Below, one piece after another: positions 52,180-62,575 of a stretch of 64,000 nucleotides of DNA; position 1 is the first letter of the stretch, and each line of letters opens with the position of its first letter. The notes below the pieces were generated by a model. That model made no database searches, had not been told where the DNA came from, and saw only the letters and a program-made list of their open reading frames with translations. Source of the stretch: Albugo candida (lineage: Eukaryota > Oomycota > Peronosporomycetes > Albuginales > Albuginaceae); contig CAJNAR010000016.1 in the NCBI GenBank assembly GCA_905220665.1, positions 62,001 to 126,000 on the forward strand, read 5' to 3'. The position numbers and the translations under genes are program-made.

Positions 52180-54071
52180 TCATCGCGTCGCAAACGTAAC
52201 ATCTTCACCGAGCTTGTACGCTGCAAAAACCCGATTTATCATGAGCAGATGCGCCAATTCATCTAGCGCTTGATCATTCGACTCCATACACGCTAGTAGC
52301 ACACCATTCATCGTGATAGGATGATCAAGTGCCGCTCGGATGATTTTGTCCGGATTTGTGCAGAACTGGACTAGCTTTCTAACGTGATGGATGCAAGCAT
52401 CGGCTTGAACTAGCTTGTCCGGTCGGAGTGAGTGAAGGGCATTTTTGGAATCGATTTCCAATATCTCCCCTATCTTACCAACTCGCGTTGGTCGTTCCGA
52501 TTTCCGTTTTGGATAAAAGTGTGCCCCCTCTTTCGAAGTGGCCACCTCCTTTGGCATCCGTGCTTTCATGGGGATGATTCGAACTCGATTCCCATTCTCC
52601 GGATTGGCAACCGCTTTTACTGCTTCGATCTCCACCTCCATAGTTGCGAGCACAGCAAAATAATTACTCGTCGCTAACTTCGGAAGCGCAAGAGGTGGTG
52701 ATTTGGAGACCATTTGTTCGAACAGCTCCACCCGGTTACGTTTTCCACTCGTTCATGCCAACTTCATGGATACATCGCCATCCCGCTCTTCCCGCGGTTG
52801 TGAGTATGACTGACTAGTCAGTTGGAGGATGGGAGGAGTGGGTTGCAACAAAGCTGGTGCTCTTGGTGGTGTGATAGTGGGAGGAGTGTTGAGCTCCAAC
52901 GAGATTTGATCCGAGAGCTTCCTTTCAGGTGTCCTCGTCTCCAATTCTTGACTGGGAACTGGATTCACTACCGCTTGTGGTGTCACCACAAGTGCCGCTG
53001 GTTCGGTTGTTTGTTTTTGTTGCTTTTTTGTTTTTGTTTGTTGTGAATCGGAGTTGCAGATTGATTCTGGTGTTGCTGTTTCTTTTGCTTGTTGGTTTGT
53101 TGTTGCCGTGCTCCCGTGGCTGCTGTAGCACCCAAATCCAAGCAATAAGGACCACGTAGACCAAAACGTGGTCATTCCGTTGGAATAGGAGCATTTTTCC
53201 CCCTTACTGGGTAAAGTTGTTTGTCGTAAGCGATTTGTTCAACCACTTTACCAACTCTAACCAGTTGTTGGGGGCACGTCAAACAACCAAAGTAAACTCC
53301 CTAAGTCGACATCACCACTTCCTTAGTAGGAATCGTCTCGCCAAAGGTGTCATACACCACTTGACATCCCAGTTGGTGAAGAGCGCGGAGTATGTGGTTC
53401 CGCTCCTCTTCCACGCCTACGCCGAAGACATCGAGGTAGTATTTTGTTTCAAGAGTATCAAACTCCCGAAAAAAGTACTTTTCCCCAAGGATAGTCACCG
53501 GCTGACACTCCAACTGTTGGCAGGCATCCGCCGTGGTGACCATCACCCTGATGTTTCCCCCAGGCATTTTGGATGCCTAAGCGATTGACTGGCTCTCCAG
53601 TAAACTTTCAAATACCGGATTGCCGTGGTCTCGCATGAGAGAGGATAAAATTTTCCCATTTGGAGTACGTGTCAAAGACTGACCCGTCTCCGAGACCATG
53701 GGGAAGGTTGCTTTCCGGATTTGGAAAGGTCTTGCTGCTTCCAGTTTCGCAGACAAAACAGACCAATCCGGATGCTCCCCATCAGCATATAGCTGCAGTA
53801 TAGCCTCGATTTCCGAGGCTTTCGGCTCTAGAAGCTCCACGCGAAATCTCGCCCGTGCTCTAGCCTGGTCCTTACGCAAGGACTCCTGCGACTCGATAAT
53901 GTCAGCAAGGGTGGGACTTTTAGTGTCGTCCACATTTACAGTTGCAGTTTCCTTGGGGTCTCCCTGTGACGAGGCAACGAAAGTACCACATGTACCACCG
54001 GTACCACATCCTACACCGGTAGTACCGGTATTACCCCGTACCGTCACACTGGGTGTGGGGATACTTTCCAC
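52180..54071 (-). pseudogene. LINE ORF1 (nucleic-acid-binding gag-like protein), broken
   Basis: Three or more frame fragments lie in ORF1 position upstream of the endonuclease: 54071-53577 (Gly/Thr-rich start, then coiled-coil-like), 53567-53301 (GGNIRVMVTTADACQQL, a compact domain) and 53175-52180 (Pro/Gln/Thr-rich linker followed by MELFEQMVSKSP...). The order and composition fit the RNA-binding ORF1 of L1-like elements, but no intact zinc knuckle could be confirmed. Its identity rests on position. Confidence 0.5.
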
Positions 54072-54240
54072 GTCATCTTACAGGGGTGACGACTCATCAA
54101 CAATCATGCAACCACCCAATACTGGGTGACTCATGAGGGTTGCCACGTCACTACAAGTGGACGCTAGCACCCTGGGTTGTGTCGATATGTCGACTTGAAC
54201 CATTGTTTTCGAGAGGAAAGAGTTGAAAAAAGTTGTTTTT

Positions 54241-55274
54241 TCGAGGTGTTTTTACTAAATTAGCAGGTTACTTAGTATCCGGCAAATTGAGAAGTTAGTA
54301 GCTGATACAGGAGAGTGAAGTACCGGCGTATCCTCACGGTAATAAACAATTTGTTGATGCGTAATATAGTGTAAGGGTGTAAGAGTGTAAAGAAAAGCTA
54401 TGGCAAGAAAAACGCCTACGTTGGTGGGGACATATATATTGCATGAGAGTGCCTCAAGTGAGGAAGCTTCTGTTCAAAAGCTCTTGTATGTTTATCAAGA
54501 TTGAATAAGAAAGGTATCGCTTTCTTATCTGTCTGAGACAAATTTGGGCTATAATCCTATAATCGACTTATTATAAGCCACCTCGTACATCCGCTCGTAA
54601 CTACTTCGAATTGAGTTTTCATCTATCAAATCTGGATTGTAGAGGTCCAACACATAAAATCATGAGGTGTACGAGGACACTAGATACTATAATTTTTCTC
54701 ATCAAGCTCTAAACTAACGAAATGACTTATCCGAGAAGTTCCATCTAAAAATAAGGTTGCTTCAAGTGTGGAAAGCTCTACTGATACATTACCACCCTCT
54801 TTTTGACATGGACTAGTATTTGCTGGTAATTTGGGAGCAATCCATAAGATCAAGGGCTTGCATCAGCGCTCTAATACCCATAATGCGCCCGCTGCTTTGT
54901 AAAGACACCGATATGTGTAGTGACGTTTGCAAGAGCCTTACCAAAGACTTTCGAGCTTGAATCGTGGCACGATGTACATTTTTATCTCACGACTGCGTAA
55001 ACCATCTAGACAACCAGAAGGTTGGCATAGCAAAGTCATTCATAACAATTTGATCGGTGAAAACATAATTTGCTTATTTAAGGTATCGTGATAGATGTAA
55101 TCACTACGACTGGAAATTCAGCTACTATGATGAGGGGAGCTATCGAAGCAACTGTACTTTTTTGATCCACGTCAATGCTTACTGCATCTCCGCTTTCCCG
55201 ACGAGTTCCACAATTTGTTCAAGCATCCAACTATCCCTAATTCACTGCTAAATGACTCGATCGCTTTATAACTT
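54241..55274. other. Non-coding accessory region
   Basis: About 1 kb without a credible ORF. The right end, from about 55080, shows weak similarity to 38560-38734, meaning the dispersed repeat is longer than the well-aligned core. Confidence 0.5.
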
Positions 55275-55358
55275 TGCAGCTTTCCTTCTTGGCTCCAACT
55301 GACTTACCATAATGCAAACCATCGGTAGGTACCGCTTCCGGGCTCGCTTCAACGACTT
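55275..55358 (+). repeat. Diverged dispersed repeat, copy 2
   Basis: Partner of 38735-38817: same order of blocks (CAGCTTTC, TTCTTGGC, CATAATGC, GGTAGGTACCG, CTCGCTTCAACG) and the same ATG followed by a donor-like GTAGGTACCG. The copies are too diverged for a recent transposition, so the family is probably old or under weak constraint. Confidence 0.5.
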
Positions 55359-56948
55359 TTAACTTACCAATCAGCGCTGACGCGTGGTACAAGTTTGACT
55401 AAGCCATGGGCTAATGACTTTCGGCCAATAAAACAATCCCTTTTTCTCCGTGATCGCTGATTGGTTGGAGCGCAAAGCGTTAAAGTACTATCGACAGCAT
55501 GCAGGTGATCATGAAATACGAGTATCAGCTTACCTTCGCTTTCCTGCGTGTTTGTGCGAGAGACTCACATCAGAAGATGCGTTGAGATGAAGAAAAAACT
55601 TCATGAGTGGATGTGTCTGGTACCGTGTACTTAGGAATATGTAATAGAGTTTCTTGAAAGACAAAACAAGAAAAAATTGAAGCTTATTTTTGCAATATCT
55701 AACAGCCTTGATAAGCATACGGTAGTCTTCTCAATTTGACGCACGCATGCATGAACTATGCCCCATCAGCGCAGGCTTATTTGGTGTCATAGCTTTTCCC
55801 TACACACCACTAATGATGCATATATAATGCAGCAAGATCGTTGTTGCTACCCTGTGGATGATATACCGCTACTCGGCTATCCCGCTTTGGCTACAAGGGG
55901 TGAGACAAGACCTTATCGGTAGTTGCGGGCAACTAGTCTGCAACCCAAAGCAAGTTGCGACTTTCGAATTAGCACGTTCGATATGTAAGTAGCAATGACC
56001 TAAAAAGGCGTGTGAACGAAGTAATTCGAAGGATTGTCGAAGTCAAGCTTGTGATATAGTACTCGGAAAACGGGGATTAACTCTGGTTCGTGATGCGATC
56101 GGATTTAGTGCAAAAGCATCCATGAAGTTTAGACACTGCCGAAATTTGCTCACATTGCCACGGCTGGAATCTGAGATGATGTTTCGGACCTTCTGTACGC
56201 ATGATCATGCATACGCAACCATCTGAATGATGGTAGCATGTTGTTTAGAATTGTTCGCCGAACTGATAGCAATGCCGACTTCCTGTCTTGCATCCAAATG
56301 CAGGGTGAGATCCAATCATAGTAGCAATATGAAACTGATCGGCTCATCTAACTGTTGTCTCTGGCGCAAAAAGGTACTTTCACGATATACGACTAAATAC
56401 TTTCTCCGTCCTACAAGGAACTATAGCTTGAATTTTGTACCGATCTCATCTGGTTTGAACCAAAAGCCAGCACTTTCTGGATGTTTAACTTGGTGATACA
56501 CCTACATGAAAGAACATCAATGTGTTGAAGGAAAGAAAAGCAACAAGCACATGCTTTTCTTGAACGTGCTGAAGTCCATCAGAGCAAGTATGCGTTCGAT
56601 GTAGTGGTGTTTATGTAGGACACTTCCTGATCAGCGACACCCCACTTTTATAGCTTACGTAAGATTGACCAGTTGTGCTCCATCGCACTGCACTTACAAA
56701 TGCTAGCTTCCGATCACTTTTTAATTTGAAAATTTCGGCATAGAGCGAGTCTTTTTGTACTGAAGAAATTGCACTATGGTTGCAGTGTTGTAGCCGCGTC
56801 AGTTGCGAGTTCAAACATTAGACGGAAGACTGCGCCAAAAGTCCTTGATGAACTAAGGGGGGTCATACTAGTCACAAGCATCACCGTACATTTCTTCTTT
56901 CTACGATGCGACTGATGTTGCAAGACAGACAACGGGATTATAAAAAAA
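55359..56948. other. Non-coding accessory region, nothing recognised
   Basis: Only short frames (the longest 89 codons at 56227-56496) with no family resemblance. No tRNA, rRNA or inverted repeat was noticed. Confidence 0.5.
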
Positions 56949-57930
56949 GGAAATTGTTCTATTCACTCCCTTTTTGGTTAAATTCGCTCTTTTTTTAAGT
57001 CAGGTGGGGGTACACATAAATATACTATGTATACTTTTTACTTATATTTAGGGAATTGTTATATATACTCCTTTTTCACTCCCTAATACGTCACGTGACT
57101 AGAAATGTTATATGGACTTGCTTTCGGTTAAATTCACTCACGTCTACGTGATTACTCTTCAGACAAGAGAACCTTTTGCCCTCTCCGCAACTTACCTTCC
57201 ACCAACTTTGATTGTGCAGCGTGAGAATGGTACTGTGAAGAGAGCGCTCATTGTAGCAAGGCAGTCATGCTAGAACGGAGGCAAATGGTAACTGACGCCA
57301 TACTTTCTGTTTCTCAATACAGCGGATGCAACCGACTTTTCTTCGACATCAACTTTGAAGACTTTGCTTCCACCGAACGACAACGGCATGTAAAGAGATG
57401 CTGCCATTCACGCAATAACAGAACGCTGACGCGCAGCAAAGGCCACACCTTTGTGCTTAGCTGACGCAATGGGCACTCCAGACATGCTACCTTTCCAAGA
57501 GGCCAGATATGGTAGCCGTAAAGAATTGCTTTTCGCAGCACAGAAATGGACGTTTGGCCACGGATACGCAATGACTGTCAAACGTTCGGCTACCGGAAAA
57601 AATGCATACTTGAAATGTGACCGTGGTGGTGCACACCTGTCTCAAGTATCAGAACGGAGCTACAGACGGCATCTCGGCGTATTCAATGCACCTTTCTCCT
57701 CTCTACGAATTATCTATGTGTGTCACGTGACTTGAAAAGAAGTGAATATAGCAATCTCCTATGTATAAATAAAAAGTATACATAGTGTAATAATGTTTGT
57801 CGCTTGAATTGAAGGGGAGTGAAAATAACAGATCCCTAAATATAAGTAAAAAGTATACATAGTATAATTATGTGTGCCACCTGTCTTGAAAAGGGAGTGA
57901 ATTAACCAAAAAAGGAGTGAATATAACAAT
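56949..57930. mobile_element. Short Mutator-like element with long terminal inverted repeats
   Basis: The left end (from about 56949) and right end (to 57930) are inverted copies over at least 110 bp. Shared blocks are TTCACTCC, TTTTTGGTTAA, CAGGTGG, ATACTATGTATACTTTTTAC and TTATATTTAGGG. The right end contains an internal duplication of the TATGTATAC block. The inside (about 57120-57740) encodes only an N-terminal transposase zinc domain, so the element is non-autonomous. It touches the next element with no unique DNA between. A 9-bp target duplication was not evident. Confidence 0.72.
57451..57735 (+). pseudogene. Mutator-like transposase N-terminal (FAR1/WRKY-GCM1-type) fragment
   Basis: The frame contains FQEARYGSRKELLFAAQKW, GYAMTVKRSATGKNAYLKCD and RGG, which is the DNA-binding domain found at the N-terminus of MULE transposases and FAR1-type proteins. 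After CDRGG the sequence loses similarity and runs into the right inverted repeat. The catalytic part is missing here; a separate copy of the following region is in the neighbouring element. Confidence 0.65.
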
Positions 57931-60175
57931 GGGAATTGCTGTTTCCACCCATCTTTTTTCCACCCACCAACGTAATTTTTTGACCAATCAGATTGTGACG
58001 TTATTACCACACCAATGTGACTTTCTGACCAATCAGATTACGGCGTTATTTCCACCCAACTTTTTACTATTTCTACCCACCTTTATCAATGTCCTATTTC
58101 ATCAATTGCAACCAATCTTTTGCCACTCGTTGTGATCTCATTGAACACGCTCACCACGTGTGTCGTGAGTCTGGCTAGGGGGTGTCGATAAAACGTTCAT
58201 ATGGAGACAGGCGAGTTTTGCCTGCTTGTGATCTTGGTGGGGAGTATAGGAGACGCTCTGCTGGAAACGTTGAGGGAAAGACACGAAAAACAGGAACCAG
58301 ACTGCAGGGGTGTCCTTGGGAGGCATCTGGAAAGAAAAACGGAGATGGTTGCTGGAAGGTCAAAATACGCAACATCCAACACAATCATGAACCTTCAGAG
58401 AGTATGACCAGCACCCAGGATGCCGAAGAATGACTGAAGAAGAAAAGGGCCGCGTACAGGAACTCGTATCAGCTGGAGTATCCGCACGTCAGGGGTTAAC
58501 TCTTTTGCGTCGTGAATCTCCCGAATCTACGAAAACCTTCTACAAGGCCAAAGCGCAATGTCGTTTGAAGGAATTGGCAGGCAGGTTCCCGATCCAGGCT
58601 TGGATGGATGAACTCACATCGAGTACGTGGACTTATAGTGTTAAAACCACCCGTGATGGGCGCGTCACACATTTGTTCATGGCCCATCCAACATCCATCC
58701 GTTTAGCTCGCCGGTATTGTGGGATTCTTCTCTTGGATTGTACGTACAAAACGAGCGGATTCAGGATGCCTCTGCTGAGCATTGTTGGACGAACGGGAAT
58801 GAACTCAACATTTTACTTGGCTTTTGGATTTTTATCAGGGGAGGGGGAGGCATATTATATCTGGGCACTTCAGCAGTTGCGAAATATGTTGGTACAAACT
58901 CCGGACGTTCTGGTGACAGATCGCGACTTGGCACTAGCTGGTGCCATTGAAGAAATATTTCCGGACTGCGCACATCTCCTATGCATGTGGCACATCGAAA
59001 AATATGTACTTGCGAATTGCAAGAAAGAATTTGGCACGAACGAGGAATGGGAGGTTTTTTTGGAAAATTGGAAAAGTGGTTGTAGATTAAAGACAATTGC
59101 AAACTATGATGCAGGATGGAGTGCATTTAAAATTAAGTATGCTGGAAATCGGACGTTGTCAGCTATTTGGAGAAAACCTGGATTCCGCATAAAAAAATAT
59201 GTGCGTGCCTGGACAGACAAGGTGATGCATTTTCAAAATACTTCGACGTCGGCGGTTGAAGAAGCGCGTTCAGCTTTGAAGCGGTACCTACAAACATCTA
59301 CTGGAAATCTGGATCTTGTTCAGGCAAGAATGAAGCAAGCCATTGAGCACCAAGCCCGGGAGCTTGAAGCAAACATTGCTAGCGAACGCATCCGAATCCC
59401 ACATGTATTCCGTGGTAGTGTAAGTTTTGAGGAGCTGGTTGGGCGCGTCTCCGTTTTTGCTCTGAAAAACAATCGAAGAGCAGTTTAATAGACCGGAAGA
59501 AGATTTGTAGAATGCCTGCAGTCATATGTTGCGGAGTACTATGGGATTACCATGTGTGCATGAAATCCGTGATCTTTGTAACAGCCCCATACCCTTAACA
59601 TTCATCCACCAGCACTGGCACCTAGGTGACATTGATTACAGTGCAATAAGGGAAGGGGCCAAGCAAGTTTCTATCATGCCGAACAACATCGCATCCTTTC
59701 CGCTCTACTTGAAAGCACTGGAAAGCCGCTATTTAAATTGTTTGCCAGCCCAACAGTCAATCATTCATGTTAGAATTTTCGGTATTGGTAAGTGGGAATT
59801 TCTCGGTCCTTGCTGAACCTTCTGTCGTGGAGGCGAAAGGACGTCCACTTGGGGCTCAAAATAAGGTTCTCAACTCATCAACAAAGCGCGAACCGTCAGC
59901 ATTTGAGCATGCAATGAAGCCTAAACGGCAATGTAAAAAATGTAACAGGGAGGGACATGATATCCGAAAATGTCCCACGATGATTTCAACACTATTTTCA
60001 TCTTGTAGGCAAGATGCAGATGAGCAAAGTAAAAGGAAAAACTGAATTAGCATATACTAATTTTGCCCAATCATATAATAAAAAGGTGGGTGGAAATAAT
60101 AAAAATTGGTGTGGTAATAACGTCGTAATCTGATTGATCAAAAAATCACATTGGTGAGTGGAAATAGCAATTCCC
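57931..60175 (+). mobile_element. Mutator-like element (MULE) with transposase remnant
   Basis: The element is bounded by GGGAATTGCT (57931) and its inverse AGCAATTCCC (ending 60175). The terminal inverted repeats share TTTCCAC, CCAATCAGATT(A/G), ACGTTATTACCACACCAAT and TTTCCACCCA blocks, though the order is slightly rearranged by a short duplication in the left repeat. It holds a long transposase remnant on the plus strand. The flanking sequences do not give a clear target duplication, perhaps because the left side is another element. Confidence 0.78.
58182..60045 (+). pseudogene. MULE transposase, disrupted
   Basis: Pieces in order: a partial zinc domain (CDLGGEYRRR ... QGCPWEASGK ... IQHNHEPSES) in one frame, then from 58430 the DDE domain: LLLDCTYKTSGFRMPLL (first Asp), VTDRDLALAGAIEEIFPDC (second Asp) and CMWHIEKYV, with a Glu further on. 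The catalytic core looks intact. Three breaks follow: a frame change between the zinc part and the core, a one-base shift in an A-run at about 59465, and an in-frame TAG shortly after. Beyond these come the SWIM-type block STMGLPCVHEIRDL and a C-terminal zinc knuckle CKKCNREGHDIRKCP. No N-terminal part upstream of the zinc domain is present. In life such enzymes cut and paste DNA at long inverted repeats. Confidence 0.8.
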
Positions 60176-62354
60176 TTATTTTATTTTATTGTTTCATTTT
60201 GTTGCAATTATTCAGACCAATAAGAGGCCACGCTTTTCATAAATTTATAAAGGGTGGGGGCTGATTAACGATCCCGTAATTTATTTTTATTTATTTTCCT
60301 ATATTTGTTTCAACCAATCAAAAGCCATAATCGCGATTGATTTATGGAGGCTGAGTGCTCATTACAGAAAAGGGGGAGTGCTGAATAACGATTCCCATAA
60401 AAAGAATATAGCAAATCTGTATACTATACGTACGGATATACACACACCTAGGATTATAACGAGAAAAACCTAGTCTTGGATGGAAAACCTCTGATCAATG
60501 AAGCACGAATTAGTGAGAATAACGAATTTCTTAAAAAAAATCAAAAAAATCTGTAATCATGCGTCCCTTATCGGACAGGTCCTACGATTATGGCCAAAAT
60601 GGTTGCATATTCCACACTCGTTCGGCGCTTTTCCATTTTCTCAGTAGCTTGTTGCTATGGATCCGCTTCTTCTTTGGGCGCCCTTTTTTTCTCAGAATAG
60701 ATGGAGCGTTGCACACACCTCGTGTGAGATCATTTTCAGCACGATTAGCATTATGTTATCGTCGGATGTCTCAGAACAGGCGGCCGCAATCGTCGAGATT
60801 TCCAGGAGTCATGAAAATACGTGACCATGTTGGGCAATTCTCTGGAATACCGCAATGCTACTAATGCATGAATGCAAGTCAAGCCATCGTCTTCAAAGTA
60901 CCCAGACGAGTATCGCACAGCTTTCGAGAAATTGAAGAATTGAACTGCAAATTTCATCGGAATACTCCCCAACCCTGAGCGGATTGCAGCGATGTAGCAA
61001 CAGGTCGAACATTCATCAATTTCACCTCACCTCGCAGCGGCCATTGTTTTATTCACCTTTCGTGATGCATATGGAGTAAGTACTTCCCAGCCTTTCACTT
61101 TGCTGATATTTTCAGCTCATTTGCACCCCACGTACCTTCCAATTCCCATTAAGCAGTCGATGATAGGAAGACTCCGAATTCCCCTCAACACGCTGTTTAC
61201 CGCCTCCACAATGTTGATGTCAAAGTGTTGTATCTTGGACATGGTGAGTAAGCTGTTGACCAATTTTTACGATCAAACTTCTGTAGCCACACCAGCGCAC
61301 TGCTGTTCGAAATGTCGATATTCGCTTTAGCCTTCTCGCACTCCACCGTTGTTCGTCACCGAGCCAATATTCACGCCAAATTCTTCAACAGCTTGGACTT
61401 GTATTTCTTGATAAAAGTCTCCATCAAATGCTATAAGCAGAAGTAAGGTGAGACGTCTGGTTTCGATGTATGCATAGCTATTACAAGTCCCTTGTCTCTA
61501 TCCGATATCACGAATGCTGGAGATGGCTGGAGGCGAGAGAGTAGGAAGTCAAAAACCAGCTCCAGTTACCTTAATTAACACCGACACGAGCCCAACTCCG
61601 ATAATTTGGATATCGCTGTTTTCATTTCGAAAGCACGATGCAAGGAGAATCCTACCAATTGAGGTTTTTATAAATGTGCCGTGCACGGATATCACACGCT
61701 CACTGCATGACTTATATGAAGCCCTTCTCAGGAAATGATACTCAACCGCATAAATCCATTATCTACGATATTAAGCTTGGCTTCGAGGCCTCAAATGTTT
61801 AGTTCAGCTATGTAGGATAGAATGAGGCTGTACTGCTCAATATCACTATTGAATAACTCAAGATTCAACTTCTTGAGTGTGTGAGCACAGTTCATATATG
61901 TGGAGGAGTAAGGTTCCTGCCGGAGATCATGGCCATATCTCTGACTGAAGAGTTTACAGCAATTTTCTTCGCAGTTGTATATCTACGAGACGCCTTTGAC
62001 GATTCGGATAATTGACAGGAGTGCAAAACAAACTTTTTTGGAGGGCTGAATGTCTGCGAAAAGGCAAACTAAACAACGAAGAAACAGACATGCTGTGTGC
62101 ACACTGCTTTGTAACGCAGTTTGTCACTCGACCACACACGAAATCGACGGTTACAATTTCGTTTGTACTCAATTAATGCTTGAATTATACCCCTCTTATT
62201 GGCATAAGTCCTGTTCTCGAAAAAGCTGCTGCTACTTTGCTGCTTTTCGTCCTCGTTTTCCATCGCTGGTATTGAAATGTGTAATGTGTATACCCGTACA
62301 TATAGCATACAGCCTTGGTATGTTTTTTTATAATCCCGAAGTCAATCTATATAG
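60176..62354. other. Non-coding accessory region
   Basis: AT-rich beside the MULE. Two similar short blocks (GGGGGCTGATTAACGAT at about 60256 and GGGGGAGTGCTGAATAACGA at about 60371) may be remnants of another inverted-repeat element. Frames up to 112 codons (62050-62388, 60559-60864) show no family. No RNA gene was noticed. Confidence 0.45.
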
Positions 62355-62575
62355 GGTATTGATATTCCGAAGACTTTTTTTTAATTAGATTTTTTTTTTC
62401 ATTTAAATTACATCATGCCTTTTTAGATTATTACTCCCACAACTTTTTTGGAGCAATAATTAGTGGTATTGATATCCTGACAACTTCTTTTTATTTCATT
62501 CGTTCGCAATTTAGATTACGTTATGCCTACTTGAATTATTACTCCCACAGCTTTTTTGAAAAATAAATAAGTTTA
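62355..62575. repeat. Two-copy tandem repeat, 110-bp period
   Basis: Unit 1 starts at GGTATTGATATTCC (62355) and unit 2 at GGTATTGATATCCTG (62465). Both continue with a T-rich run, TTTA(A/G)ATTAC, ATGCCT and GATTATTACTCCCACA / GAATTATTACTCCCACA followed by a CTTTTTTG run. Identity is roughly 75 per cent. No coding frame is conserved. Confidence 0.6.

Larger units (their letters stand above)
47340..54240 (-). mobile_element. Degenerate non-LTR retrotransposon (LINE, L1-like)
   Basis: A minus-strand element of about 6.9 kb with the standard order ORF1 - endonuclease - reverse transcriptase - C-terminal zinc domain. Boundaries are estimates: the 5' end lies in non-coding sequence upstream of ORF1, and the 3' end lies near a (TATG)n-like tail just after the last frame (47365). 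At least four frame breaks and one deletion in the reverse transcriptase make it inactive. An apurinic-type endonuclease and a zf-RVT-like C-terminus place it with L1/Tx1-type LINEs. I could not find a convincing target-site duplication. Confidence 0.85.

Noticed and set aside
57931..60175. FAR1/FRS-type host transcription factor
   Set aside because: The protein has the right domains, but terminal inverted repeats, frameshifts and a nonsense codon show a decayed transposon, not a domesticated gene.
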